DNA of 64,000 bases from Prorocentrum cordatum (Eukaryota > Sar > Dinophyceae > Prorocentrales > Prorocentraceae). The DNA lies in the NCBI GenBank assembly GCA_963575745.1, contig CAUYUJ010015305.1, forward strand, positions 366,491 to 430,490. Direction: 5' to 3'. The notes under the pieces are model-generated. The model was given only the letters and a program-made list of their open reading frames with translations, was not told where the DNA came from and did not search any database. Shown piece by piece: positions 23,395-35,895 of the stretch. The position numbers were made by a program, and so were the translations under genes. Position 1 is the stretch's first letter, and every line of letters starts with the position of its first letter.

Positions 23395-24000
23395 TCCTCA
23401 GTCCTGATGGTTCTTTTGGGGGCTCGGGCCCCGAATTCTCAAACCTTCCAGGGTTTCTCGCGTGCCCCCTTGGGCTCCCAGAATGTTGTCGCATGCCTCT
23501 GTCGGGTCCAAGAGGAGCCCAACACGGGGAAAGAGACCCCCCAACAGCTCGCCCAGACGCCCGAAGATGCTCAAGATGGGCTCCAGACGGCCCAAGAAGC
23601 ATTCGAGACGCCCCAAAAGAGCCCCAAGAGCATTCCCAAGAGGCACCGAGAATTTCCCATCGTTTTTTTATGTATAGTTTTGGAGTCTTCCACTTTCCGA
23701 AATTCCGACGCTTCGGAAGGTCCGAACCATTCCCCCCAAACCGCCGCAAGACGGTTTCAGGGGCCCCCAAGAGGGCCCCAAGGCGGCCTAAGAGGGCCCC
23801 AAGACGGCCCAAGAGGCAACCGGGGAACACGACTCGACAATCCATGCCTTCCGCACCACGACGCACAAGAGGCCCCGAGAGGTCCCCAAAAAGTCCCCAA
23901 GGGGCCCCCACGAGGCCCCAAGAAGCCATCATGATGCCCCCAAACAGCTCCCAGAGGCTTCAAACTCCCTCCAGGAGGTCCCCGAAATCCCAACGAACAC
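23395..24000. repeat. Composite CAAGAGG repeat (family B) with 5' header
   Basis: The header at 23395-23480 (TCCTGATGGTTCTTTTGGGG ... GCGTGCCCCCTTGGG) has a diverged counterpart at 36780-36870, and both run into CAAGAGG arrays. Within this array, 23650-23715 resembles the AT-richer core (CCCATCGTTTTT...) of the 376-bp repeat at 39-41 kb. Confidence 0.7.
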
Positions 24001-24059
24001 CCTACGCAACCCAGACACGGTGGCGGGATAGGCCGAAAACCATCATTGATACACATTCA

Positions 24060-24340
24060 CACCTATATATATAATGTAAGTGTGTATGTATGTACACATA
24101 CATACATGCATGCATGCATACATACATATATACATACATACATACATACATACATACTTCATATATATATATACATACATACATATGTGTGTACTATACA
24201 CATGCGTGAATGTTCATGCGCACGTTTACGAAAACATGTAAACTATTTATGTTTACGCACTGCTAACCATACATATATGTTGCACGTTGTGCGTGCGTGT
24301 TTGCATATGTCCATATATATACATACATATGTAAACATGG
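24060..24340. repeat. CATA/TACA tetranucleotide array
   Basis: CATACATA and TATATA runs, densest at 24085-24185. Confidence 0.9.
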
Positions 24341-24414
24341 TATTCCCCCAACGATCCTTGCACGAAAGGGTTCCTCTCTCCCGGATAAAATAGTTCGTGT
24401 GGCGGTCGGGCGGC

Positions 24415-24620
24415 CATGTTGTCGCCGTCGCCGCCCCGCGTCGCCGCCTCGTCGCAACCCATCGTCTGGGCCGGTGCGGCGGTCTGGCAGCTTGTCGCCG
24501 TCGCCGCCACGTCGATGCCTTTTCGCTGCCCGTCGTCTGGGCCGGTGTTGCGGTCTGGCGGCTAAGCTGCGGCTGTCGCCGTCCCGTCGCTGCCTCGCCG
24601 CTGCGTCGCGTACGTTGTCA
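24415..24620. repeat. About 72-bp GC-rich repeat, two copies
   Basis: TCGTCTGGGCCGGTG followed by CGGTCTGGC occurs near 24461 and 24533, flanked by GTCGCC-rich sequence. Confidence 0.7.
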
Positions 24621-24719
24621 CGGATAAATTGAAGCACGCATACCCTTTTTAAATGAAAACAAAATGGACCCTAGCCCCCCAGGGAACATCCGCTTCCCTT
24701 TTCGTACGGCAATTTAGAT

Positions 24720-26470
24720 ACGATTCTGCCCCATCGTCCACTCGAAATATGAATCCATATCATCCCAAACGGTATCCGCCCCCCCCGCCATCCCCGGCAA
24801 AAGAAACTATGCGCGCGCACTCGTTTATCAACAACCATCAATATTCAAGACTCCCTCTCACGAAAAACAGGACGAAGTGCGCGTCGTCGCGCGCGCATGC
24901 AAAAATCCTTCGAAAATCCGTGGTTTCGTAAGCATTTTCAAAATATCCATCACCGACGCGAGGACGCCGTCATCGTCGCCGGCGCGATGATCAGCATCTG
25001 CGCCGTGGATGGCCGCGCCGTCGTCCATGTCAAAATCGTCACCAGCATCGCTACGATCATCATCGCGACTACCGTTGTCGCCGTTGCCATGGTACCACGT
25101 CCGCCCAAGTCGCCGACTCGCACTGGAATGCCCGCTGGAATGCGCGCGGCGGCCAACGCCTCCGCGGCCGCGTCGGTCGCGCCAAACTAGCTGGCCGCTG
25201 CGCGCGCGCGCCTGGGTTGGCGCGACCACGCAGATGCACCAGCCAATGCCAAACACTCATTACAATCGCCGCCGAATGGGTTTAGCAAACCAAGATGCGG
25301 GTTGGTCGGCGGGATGTTTGCAAGAGCAGGGAATGGATCAACTCGCTTGTCAAAATCAAATGCTCCGCATAGACTGCGCTACTTGGATTGCACCACTGAG
25401 GTTCTCTTGCGCGAACACTTATACGCTCTACCCCGCCCCCGGAGGTATCGGCCCCACCTGGGGAGCGCTCTTCGCGCGCGATTCTGCCCCGTCAACGATT
25501 CTGAATCTGATGTCACACCGCGCAGGCTGGACCCCATCGTCGCCCCCCCGCGTCTGTCAAATCGTACTATACGCGCGCTCTCGTTTTATCACGTGAAGAA
25601 GTGTCGAACACCCCTGTCCAAAAAACACTGCGCAAAGTCAACGCGCGCGCGGCTTCGCGCGCGCGCGCACGCATTCGTCAAAAAAAACTCGGGTACCGCA
25701 GCGATGTCGAGATCGAGCTTCCCCGCTGCATGAAAGCAAACAATCGTTTCGCACCATCGTGTATCAAACATACGCGCGGGCACACAAATTCACGCGAGAA
25801 CCATCGCTTCTCTTTGACAAAAACCCATCCCACGCGACCAAGCGGGCCCCCCACGCGCGCGTCGAATCATTCGAACGCCTTTTTGCAAGATTGCAGGAAG
25901 GCGCGATCCGCGTCAAATGAAACCATGCGGGTCACTCGCGCGTCGGCCGCGCGCACATGTCGAACTCTGTCCAAGACCTCCATCACCTACGCGAGGATGC
26001 CGTCATCGTCGCCGGCGCGATCAACATCTGCGCGGTGGATGGCCGCGCCGTCGTCGTTGTCGACATCGCCACCGGCATCGATGATATAGTCATTGTGTCC
26101 ACCGTTGTCGACGTTGCCATTAAACTGCGTCCGTCCCAGTCGCCGACTCGCACTGGAGTGCCCGCTGAAATGCGCCCAACTGTCATCGCCACCGCGGCCG
26201 CGTCGGTCGCGCCAAACTACCTGGCCGCCGCGCGCGCGCTCGGGTTGGCGCGGCCGCGCAGATGCACCAGCCAACGCCAGGCACTCATTGCAATCGCCGC
26301 CGAATGGGTTTTGCAAACCAAATTGCGGGCTGGCGGGTGGGACGTTTGCAAGAGCACGGAATGCATCAAACCGTTTGTCAAAATCAGTATTGGCTGAAGA
26401 AGGTTCCGCGCGGTCTTTTGCGAAATCATAAGAAAACCCTGGTTTACAATTTTTCATAAAATGCTACAAA
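24720..26470 (+). repeat. Long tandem repeat L, units 1 and 2
   Basis: Ordered blocks recur. Block A is GATTCTGCCCC (24721, 25480). Block C is GTCGTCGCGCGCGCATG-like (24890 and 26585, with a GCGCGCGC form at 25655). Block E is CATCACCGACGCGAGGACGC-like (24948, 25981). Block F is CGCCGAATGGGTTT...CAAACCAA (25270, 26300). Blocks E and F are similar enough between the two units to align by eye for about 350 bp. Confidence 0.85.
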
Positions 26471-26734
26471 ATGCTAATAAACGGGCTTCGCGCGCGCGCA
26501 TGTCGAAATCTGCCGAACGCCCTTGCGCGTGTACCGTTGCGAGAATCCTCCGCAAAACGTGGGACGAAGTGCTGCCGCGCGCGTCGTCGCGCGCGTATGC
26601 CGATAACTTTCAAACCCCATCGGTTTCGGAAAGATTGCAACATCGCGTCTAACAAACTACAAAAACACAAGGCTTCGCAACGCGGATTTTCACCAAAAAA
26701 CAACAACAACAACAAAAGCGCGCGCTCTCTTGCG

Positions 26735-27235
26735 TCGTCCTCGTCGTCGTCGTCGTCGCCGTCCTCCCTCCTCCCGCGTCGTCGTCGTCGTCGTCGTCGC
26801 CTACGTCGTCCTGTCGTGGTTCTTTCCGTCGTCGTTGTCGCCGTGGTCGTCCTTCCTCCTCCTCCCTCGTCGTCGTCGTCCGTCGTCGGCGTCTCGTCGT
26901 CGCCCCTCCTATTTCGCCGCCGTCGTCGTCGTCGTCGTCGTCGTCGTCTCGTCGTCGTCTTCCCTCCTCCCTCGTCGTTGTCGTCGTCGGCGTCGCCGTC
27001 CTTCCTCCTTCTTCGTCGTTCGCGTCGTCGCCGTCCTCCCTCCTCCATCGTTGTCGTCGCTGTCGTCGTTGTCGTCGTTGTCGCCGTCGTCGCCCCCCCT
27101 CCTACCTCGTCGTCGTCTTCGTTGGCGACGTCGTCGTCTTCGTCGTCGTCGTCGGCGTCGGCGTCGTCGTCGTCATCGTCTTCGTCGTCGTCGACGTCGC
27201 CGCCGTCGCCGCCGTCGTCGTCGTCGTCGGCCGTC
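26735..27235. repeat. GTC/CTC trinucleotide array within repeat L
   Basis: About 500 bp of CGTCGTCGT with CTCCCTC interruptions, inserted between units 2 and 3. It produces Ser/Arg/Val-rich open frames on both strands. Confidence 0.93.
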
Positions 27236-27309
27236 TCGCTTCTCCGGCCTTCTTGGGGCGCTCATGAGACGCCCCCGGGGGCCCCAAGACGACCCCGGAG
27301 AGAAATCTG

Positions 27310-30046
27310 CTCTCGTTCCCGCAAGGGTTTCGCAAACCAAGTTGCGGGCGGGCGGGTGGGGTGATTGCGCGAGCAGTGGAGCTGGCAACTTCAAGTTCGG
27401 CAAGTGAATTCCACTACTTAGATTGCGCCACAGAGGTTCCCTTGCATGACAAATTATACGTTCTACCCCGGGCCCCGGGCATCGGCCCCCCCCGGAGGAA
27501 TGCACTTCGCGCGCGACTATGCCCCGTCGGCGACTCTGAATCTGATCACGCACCGCGTTGGCTGGACCCCTCATCGCCCCCCCTCACGTCTGTCAAAAAA
27601 AGACTATACTCGCGCGCACGGCTGTCGCAATTCAAAAAGTGTCGAACAGCCCCTTGCAAGAACATCGCACAAAAGTCCACGCGCGCGGGGCGTCGCGCGC
27701 GCATGCCAGCATTCGTCGCGAACAGCTGGCGTCGCAAGGATGGCAAGACCGAGCTTCCAGGCTACATGCAGCAAACAACTGTTTCGCACCATCATGCAAC
27801 AAAAAAATAGGGCGCGTTCAAATTCACACGAGAGCCATCGCTTCTTTTGTACAACAAAGAAACAACGCAGATTCACCCCATGCGACCTAGCGGGCCTCCC
27901 GCGCACGCATGTCGAAATAAGTCGAACGCCCTTTTGCGCGCTTGCCGGGGAGGCGAAAGCCGCTCGCGTCCGTCGGCCTCGCGCGCATGCCGAAATTGCT
28001 CAAAACCTTCATCGCCGACGCGTGGACGCCATCATCGTCGCCCGCGCGATCAGCATCGGCGCCGTCATTCGCCTTTTCCGCAATCGTGCTCACCATCGCC
28101 GCCGACATCGTTACCTGACTTATCGCATCCGCCAGTGTCGACGTCGACGCGATGCTGCGCCCGCCCGAGTCACCGACTCGCGCTGAAGTGCCCGCGCGCC
28201 ACCGCGGCCTGTTAGACGCGCTGGGGAGTCCCGAGCGGTCAGCGCCACCGCGGCCGCATCGGTCGCGCCTAAGTGGACGTTCTGCGCGCGATCCTGCGCG
28301 CGCCAGCGCGGCCGCAGCGACGCGCAAGCCGGCGCCGGGCAGGAATCGCAATAGCTGCCACATGGGCTTTGCAAACCAACGCGCGGGAGGGCGGGCGGGA
28401 TTGCTGCGCGAGCAGTCGGGCCGACAACACATATCGAACAAACATTCACTGCGCGACATAGGCTGCGCCACATTCATTGCGCGACGTAGATCGCGCAACA
28501 TGCGCTGCGCCACGCGGAGTGCACAGCGCAGATTGCACCGCGCAGGTCGCATCAAGCAGCACGCGCAATATAGATCGCACGACGTAGATTGCAAAACGTA
28601 GATCGCACCATGTGCGCACAATATATTTATATATACACATATGTATATATGTATATATGCACATTTCTATGCGTACATATATATATAGATATATATATAT
28701 ATATACATTGCACAACGATTGTTGCACCGAATATGAAATGTGCTAACCATACGGACATACGCCACCTGGGTTTACGGTCCATCGTTTCGCATTGAAATTG
28801 ACATGCGATTCTGCACCATCGTCCATCTTGAAAATGAATTCCCACCACTCCAGGCAGGCCAGAGTTCGCCCCTTTTTAAATGCTCTGGAGAAACAAAAAA
28901 AACGCGCACTCATTTTGCAAGAGCACTCGTTTATCCGAAACCATGAGTGTTCAAGAACCCCATGCCAAATAAATGCAACGAAGTCCACGCGCGCGCCGCG
29001 TCGTCGCGCTCGGATGCCGAAGCCCTTCAAAAAATATGCGGTTTCGCGCGGAATTGAAATGCGAGCTGCACGAAAGCATGCCGAATGTTTCGCAGCGCGA
29101 AAATGTTCGATCGCACTCTTGGGAACTCAAGAAACCAAATTTGTTCAACCATGTCATACAATGCTTCCAAATTGGCCTCTCGCGCACACGCGTCGGAATC
29201 GTTCGAGCGCCCTTGCGAGCGCGCTGTCGTAAGAATCCCATGGAAAACGCAGCGAAATGCACGCGCGCGCGTCGTCGCGCGCGCATGCCCAAATCCGGCA
29301 GAAAACTAGCGGCGTCGCGCGGATTCCAAAATCAGCGCCCCGACAACATATCACAATTCATGGGTTTGCAACATCAGTTGTCACAAATCTGGCGCTCGCG
29401 CCCCTGCTGATTCTCAGGACAGCCATCGGCTTGCCAACGAGTTCATCAAATTCTGCCAAGAGGGCATCTCACGCGCAACATGTCAAACACACTCGAACGC
29501 CCTTGCGCGCGAAGGGGGGGGGGGGGGGGGGGGCGCGGCCCGCGCCAAATTGCACCACGCGGACCACTCGCGCGCGTCGGCCGCGAGCGCGTCTCGAACT
29601 CCACGAAAAAAACTTCATCGCCGGCGCGACGGCGGCGTTATCGCTATCAGCGGGCGCGAGCAACATCGGCGCCGCCAGTGGCCCCGCCGTCGCCATCGCC
29701 ACCATCGCCGCCATCGTCGCCGCCCTCGCCATCGCGCCCACCGCTGTCGGCGTCGCTATGGTACCGCAACCGCCCGAGTCACCGACTCGCACTGGAGTGC
29801 CACCGCGGCCGCGTCGGTCGCGCCAAACTAGTCGGCCGCCGCGCGCGCGAGCGCGCGCAGGCCAGCGCGGCTGCGGAGATGGAAGAGCCAGCGCCAAGAA
29901 CGCGTAGCAGTCGCTGCCGAAGAGGCAGCGTAAACCAGTTCGCGGGCGGGCGGGCGGGGCGATTGCTCGAGCAATGGAGTGGGCAACCGCGAGCTCCACA
30001 AAGGAACTCCACCGTGAATATTGTGCCGCGTATATATGTACATATA

Positions 30047-30089
<43 letters not shown>

Positions 30090-30755
30090 CACCGCGTCAA
30101 TAATCCCCGGTGGAAGAATATGAGACCAGCCGCCCCCCCGCCCCCCCGCCCGCCCTCGCCCCCCCCCCCCACCACGAATTAGCGGCCCCCTTTTCGCGTT
30201 GCAATTCGCTTCGAGTCTGCCCCGTCGCCCATCCTCAATGCGAACTCGCAGCGCCCCAGGCGGGCCGGCATCGGCCGCCCCCGTGTCGCCCAAAGAAAAT
30301 ATGATATGCGCGCGCACTCGTTCATCGCAAACCGACCGCACGGGGCAAGGCGCAGACGCGGGCGTCGTCGCGCGCGCACGCCGCAATCCCAAAGACATTC
30401 CTGTCGCGAGGACGTCGAGATCGAGCGCCCCGAAAACATCGAAGAAAAACGCGGCTTCGCAACGGGGGCTGTCCACGACGAATGAAAACGCCAACATCCA
30501 CCCTAAGGACCTTGCGCTCGTGCCCCATGCAAATTCTGACGAACAGATGAGCTTTTCATCTGTCCCATGATATGCTACCAAATGTGCCTCTCGCGCGCTC
30601 GCCGGAACCAATCGAGCGCCCTTGCGCGCGCGCTGCCGCGAGAATCCCACGCGACACAACAACGGGGCGAAATGCGCGCGCGCCATCGCGCGCGCGCCGA
30701 CGCGGTTCGCGAGGGTTTCAAAACCGAGCGCCCCGAACAAATCATGGGCCCGACG
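27310..30755 (+). repeat. Long tandem repeat L, units 3 to 5
   Basis: Block F at 27325. Block A at 27515, 28807 and 30213. Block E at 28010 and 29616. Further F blocks at 28365 and 29925. The order A-C-E-F is kept while spacing varies from about 0.8 to 2 kb. TA microsatellites (28620-28715, 30035-30090) and a run of 20 G (29514-29533) lie within it. No coding function is evident. Confidence 0.8.
29514..29533 (+). repeat. Homopolymer of 20 G
   Basis: An uninterrupted G run that could form quadruplex structure. Its length may be unreliable in assembly. Confidence 0.9.
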
Positions 30756-30959
30756 AAAGACCCAGACGTGTGCAGCCACGAAAACCACGAAGGGCGCGAA
30801 GCGAAGGAGGGAACGCGAACCCCGAATGGCGCACGCGGTATGCCCTCTGCCCCTATAGGCAGCGCGCCGCAGGAGGTACGAGGCGCGGGGCAGCGCGGGC
30901 AGGAGGGGGGTGGGTGGTGGGGGGCAACGCGCGGGGCGTGCGCGAACTTGCGGTGGGGC

Positions 30960-32040
30960 CCCCTACGGGGCCACGAAGCGCTGTGTTGGGCGCCGCTGCA
31001 CTGGGCGCGGCGGACGCATGCGGGCACCCACTGGGGCCTTCGGTGGAGCTCTCTATGGGGCCACGAGGCGCTGTGCTGGGCGTGGCAGACGCATGCGGGC
31101 ACCCCCACTGGCACCCTCGGTATAAGTTCATATGGGACCACCACGCGCTTTACTGGGCGTGGCAACCCCACTGATGCAGTTGGTGGCATTCCCTATGGAG
31201 CCGCGAAGCGCTGTGCTGAGTGTAGCGGACGCATGCGGGCGCCCCCGCCCGGGCCTTCGGTGGAGCTTTCCACGTGGCCACGAAGCGCTGTGCGCGGTGT
31301 GGCGGGCGCACACGGGCGCCCCCGCTGGGGCTCTTCGGTGGAGCTTCCTGTGGGGCCACGAAGCGCTGTACTGGGCGTGGCGGACGCATGCGGGCACCCC
31401 GAGTGGGGCCTTCGGTGGGGCCCGTTCATGGGGCCACGAAGCGCTGTGCTGAGTGTAGCGGACACATGCGGGCACCCCCACCCGGGCCTTCGGTGGAGCT
31501 TTCCCCGTGGCCACGAAGCGCTGTGCGCGGTGTGGCGGGCGCACGCGGGCGCCCCCGCTGGGGCTCTTCGGTGGAGCTTCCTGTGGGGCCACGAAGCGCT
31601 GTACTGGGCGTGGCGGACGCATGCGGGCACCCCGACTGGGGCCTTCGGTGGGGCCCGTTTATGGGGCCACGAAGCGCTGTGCTGGCGTGGCTGACGCATG
31701 CGGGCAACCCCACCCGGGCCTTCGGTAGAGCTTCCTATGGGGCCACGAGTTGCTGTACTGGATGTGGCGGACGCATGCGGGCAACCCCCGTTGGGGCCTT
31801 CGGTGGAGCTCCTTATGGGGCCACGGAACGCTGCAGTGGGTGCCGACGCATGCGGGCGCCCCCGCTGGGGCCTTCGGTCGAGTTCCCCATGGGGTCGCTA
31901 AGCGCTGTGCTGAGTGTAGCGGACGCGTGCCAGCACCCCCACTTATGCCCTCGGTGGAGCTCCCTATTCGGCCCCGAAGCGCTGTACTGGGTGCGGCGGA
32001 CCCATGCTGGCATTCCCACTGGGGCCTTCGTTGCAAAGAA
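30960..32040. repeat. 78-bp minisatellite, about 13 copies
   Basis: CCACGAAGCGCTGT-type starts occur at 31201, 31278, 31356, 31434, 31511, 31589, 31667, 31743 and 31821, spaced 76-78 bp, with earlier copies from 30971. The trimer at 31201-31433 is repeated almost exactly at 31434-31666 (233-bp higher-order unit). Because 78 is divisible by three and stops are rare, several frames are open on both strands. I treat it as a minisatellite rather than a gene. Confidence 0.92.
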
Positions 32041-32650
32041 AGGAGGAGGGAGGAGGGGGCGGAGGAGGAGAGGGCGAGGCACGCGGGCGTTGCCTCGTCA
32101 ACACAAGGACCCAGCACCGCAGGATGCCTGGGGAAACGTACGATTTTGCAACATCAATGTTCAAACATGCCTGCGTTCCCGCTCCGCTGGAAACCATAAC
32201 CGGCTGTAGATGTCCATCAAATTTAGCCAAACGGGTTTTTTCGCGCCGCGCACCTAAATCATCCGAGCGCCTTTGCGCGCATGCTGGGGGGGGGGGGCGC
32301 GCGATCCCTTTCGCATCGCACCATGCGGGCCATTTTCGCGCGTCGGCCGCGCGCGCATGTCGAATTCCTTTCGAAACTTTCATCGCTGACGCGAGGACGC
32401 CGTCATCGTCGTCGGCGTGATCAACATCGGCGCCGTCACTGGCCGTGCCGTCGTCGTTGCCATCATCGTCACCAGCATCGCTGCTATCAGCATCGCGTCT
32501 ACTGTTGTCGACGTTGCCATGATACCGCGCCCACCCAAGTCGCCGATTCGCACTGAAGTGCCCGCTGGGAAATGCCTAGCGGGAAGTGCCTGCGAGCCTG
32601 GTCACTAAGACACTTCCAGCGGGCCGCTGGAGAGCTATATCGAACTGTTG
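32041..32650 (+). repeat. Repeat L, last E block and flank
   Basis: Block E at 32381, with flanking GCGCGCATGTCGAA words as in other units. It is separated from unit 5 by the 78-bp minisatellite. Confidence 0.7.
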
Positions 32651-32654
32651 GGAC

Positions 32655-33112
32655 AACCCCAGAGACCCCAGAGCTTGAAAAAACGACTGTTACAGGATGG
32701 CCCGCTCGGATTGCTAGCATGATCTGGCGACCCCATGGGGGAGGCGTTACCTCCTGAGACTTCCGCACAATTCGCTCACACACCAGGCTCCCGCTCGAGA
32801 CTTCATCCAGGTCCACGCCACAAGAAACCAGAACAAACCAGAACTACGCGATATGCCTGATCCGCTGGCATTACGAACATGATCCGGCCGACCGATCGGG
32901 AGAGGGTTCCCGCCTGAGACGCCCTCACAATTCATTCGCACACCAGGCTACCGCTCGAGACCTCCACCAGATCCACGCCGCTGGAGCCCAAAACAAACGA
33001 CAGTTACGCGATATGCATGATCCACTGGGATTGCTAACATGATCTGACGGCCTCATACCGAAAAAGGTTCCCGCTCGAGACTTCCCCACGATTGACTCAC
33101 AGGCCAGGCATA
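32655..33112. repeat. About 157-bp tandem repeat, three copies
   Basis: Three alignable copies begin near 32688, 32845 and 33003. The second and third open with TACGCGATATGC. Shared blocks are TTGCTAACATGATCTG-like, CCCGCTCGAGACTTC and CACACCAGGCT. The last copy is truncated. Confidence 0.85.
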
Positions 33113-33340
33113 CAAATATACGTATGCGTATTCGACTACACATTAATCCACATCTGCACGTACCTGTCTACATATACATATACATATCCACATAGGACTA
33201 CATATACCTATACATATACATACATATATGTATACAAATGTACAAATATATGTGCATAGACATATCCCTACACATCTACTCGTACAAACAGAAATGCCAA
33301 TGAAGGTGCAGACTTGTAAAAATGTATACATATATCGGAA
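33113..33340. repeat. TACATA-rich microsatellite
   Basis: Alternating TACATA and CATATA words with no gene. Confidence 0.85.
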
Positions 33341-33469
33341 AATGGGGGGTGAGATCGAAGTGAAACGGAGCCCCCCACCGGGAAATCGGTTTCAGTTTCG
33401 TGTTCGTGCGTGCCGTGCGTGCGGGCGAGGAGAAGCTGCTTGGACGGGCGAAAGGAAAGTCTCCTGTGG

Positions 33470-33645
33470 CTGAGGCGCGGCCGGACCAAATATTCTCCCT
33501 CAGGCAAGCGGTGGCGCGCGGTGTCCCGCCGGTGTCCCGCCTGTGTCCCGCTTGTGGCTGGGCCCCGGCCGGACCAAATGATTCTCCCTCCAGCAAGCGG
33601 TGGCGCGCGGTGTCCCGTCGGTGTCCCGGTGTCCCGCTGGTGCGA
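33470..33645. repeat. About 105-bp tandem duplication
   Basis: GGCCGGACCAAATATTCTCC (33479) and GGCCGGACCAAATGATTCTC (33568) each precede AAGCGGTGGCGCGCGGTGTC. GGTGTCCCG words repeat within. Confidence 0.85.
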
Positions 33646-33647
33646 AA

Positions 33648-33745
33648 ATGATAGTGAGACCGATGACGAATTGGATTGTGAGATCGATAGTGAGATCGAT
33701 AGTGAGACCGATAGTGAGATCGATCGTAAGATCGATCGCACTATC
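33648..33745. repeat. 12-bp tandem repeat GATAGTGAGATC
   Basis: About seven copies with small changes. A lone related stretch of CAAGAGG units follows to 33850. Confidence 0.88.
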
Positions 33746-34675
33746 GGCCCAAGAGGCACCCAAGAGTCCCCAAGAGCCCCCCAAGAGGCCTCCAAGACCC
33801 CCCAAAAGGTCCAAAAGACGCGCCCAAACGGCCCTCCAGGCCCTTGCGAAATGAACTAAATAAGTTATTATTTCGCCGGTTCCCGGGGGGGAGAATGATA
33901 CCAAGGCGCCCAAGAGCGAAGGATGACGTAAACAACTCGACAGCAAGGCTCCCAAGAGCGAGCGGCAACGCAACAATCACCACTGTTGCCCACTGCTGGC
34001 CCCCAACTTCCTTATCACCCGCAGGGTGGTCGTATAGGAAAATATAAATAGGTACATACTCCTAAGCGTATACGTATACCTTTACAAACACACAAAAATA
34101 CGAAGACGCACAGACGTACACATGTACATCTACAGACTTGGGCAGGAAAAGGCGCCCAGCGGTGGGGCCCAAGAGGCACAGGGAGGAAAGGCGCCCGGCG
34201 GCGGGGCCGGTCGCCCCCCTCTATCTGTTCCCCGGCCTCGTCCGACACGACCCCGCCAACCCCTCCCCGTCGAGGCAACCACCCGCGGTGGACAGAGCAG
34301 CCCCCCTTGCCGCAGAGCACCAAAGTGGTGAAGCCGACGCGGAGCCAGATCTCGGCGGGCGCAGGCCCACCAGCTTTCGGCTGCAGCGCCCTCTCGAGGA
34401 CCGCGCATCGACCCCCCCCCAAAAAAAACGACTCGCGCATCGGCGTGGGCAGGGGGGGGGGGGTTCTATCAACCTCCGAAAACCCAAAGACGTCGCCAGA
34501 CCTATGGGAGGATTCGGCCTCGGCGCCGCGAGCGCGAAGCGAGGAGCTGGGCACTCGGGCGCGATTCGTCGGCCGCGGGGAGGGCGGGGGGGGGCTGCGT
34601 CCTGGCGCTGCGGGCGGCCTCCGGACGCAGGGTCGGGCAACCTCCTCATCTACTCGTCCCCTCTCCTCGCCCTCC
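33746..34675. other. Short CAAGAGG array then unassigned sequence
   Basis: CAAGAGG units at 33746-33850. At 33900-33960 CCCAAGAGCGA-type words recur. 34140-34640 is GC-rich with frames open on both strands but no domain. Confidence 0.5.
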
Positions 34676-35032
34676 TCGCCACCCCCCTCTTCACCCTCAT
34701 CGTCATCACCAGCACCACACACTATCATTATCGTTTGAATCTTCACCAACACAACCACTCACCACCATCAGCACCATCACCAACACACCCAACACCTTCA
34801 CCACCATCATCGTCACCATCATCGTCACCATCATCATTTCATCATGCTCATCACCGCTATCCTTATCATCATCAACACCATCATCACTATCTGGATCATC
34901 ACCATCGCCATCACCACCATCATCATCACCATCATCACCATTATCACCACAATCATCAGCAACATCATCATCATCCTCATCAGCAGCAGCAGCAGCATCA
35001 GCATCAGCATCAGCAACAGCATCATCACGACG
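34676..35032. repeat. CAT/CAC trinucleotide array
   Basis: About 350 bp of CATCAC and CATCAT, ending in CAG/CAT. It reads as poly-His or poly-Ile on the plus strand and poly-Met on the minus strand. Confidence 0.93.
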
Positions 35033-35895
35033 GCGTCATTTGTCACGGCACACGCGCGCCACGCGGAAATGTGCGCGTTGACGCCAAATTCACTCACCTC
35101 ACTATGCCGGCAGGCAGGGGCCCCGACGCCGAAGGTCCCCACGGTAAGACAGCATTGACAATAGCCGAATTGTCATACAGCCCAATCCACGCGACCCACG
35201 GCCCCAACGGGGCTGAAATGGTCAAGCCGCGGTCCCGAAGGGGTTCAATGAGCTGCCAGGCTGCCAGGGTGGGCCCTTTTTCAAGGAGGCCCTCAGGGTG
35301 CGAGCGGTGGCCAAGGGACCCATGAACCCATGAATCTTGGTGGTGATGTTTTCCCCACCAGACAGGTTGGGGCCGTCAAATTTTCAGATCAATACGCCCG
35401 AGCCCACCCTGCATACCGCGGTCGTCAGACCCCCAGCTCCGACCAATGTCTCGAAAGCCTGGACCCTGCCTCCTGTTTCACTACTACCGCCCACCCTGCA
35501 AACCACGGCCGCCAAATCCCCAGGCCCACCCACTGTCCCGACTGTCCAGCCCCCCTCTCCTCATCCTGTCCCCACGACTACCACTACCACTATCAAGATC
35601 ACAATACCGCTGCTACGATTCCTCCTACACATCGAACAAACACTTAAACAATGCTATACGCTAGAAAAGATAAGCATAACACAACAAAACACACACACAC
35701 ACACACACACACACGTACATCGAAACAATGCGATAAACCCAGATAGTATATAACAGAGCCCCTGCTTGCCGGGGGTGAAAACGCGTGTGAGGCATTTGGT
35801 TGTTACCCATCCCCCCGTCCCCCTCTCCCAGGATCCAAAATCGCAGATCGCGTTAAAGGGGGGGGTCCCCTACCTTCGGAGCCTTCAGATCTGCA
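35033..35895. other. Unassigned sequence
   Basis: Open frames up to about 140 codons (plus, 35337-35753) are Pro/Thr-rich without a domain. A CA run lies at 35690-35716. Confidence 0.45.

Noticed and set aside
29469-30788. 439-codon minus-strand open frame
   Set aside because: It crosses a TA microsatellite, a 20-G run and repeat L; no conserved motif.
30567-31694. 375-codon plus-strand open frame
   Set aside because: It runs through the 78-bp minisatellite; other frames on both strands are equally open, so openness is explained by the repeat.
34138-35325. 395-codon His-rich open frame
   Set aside because: The His run is the CAT/CAC array, and the flanking parts lack protein motifs.
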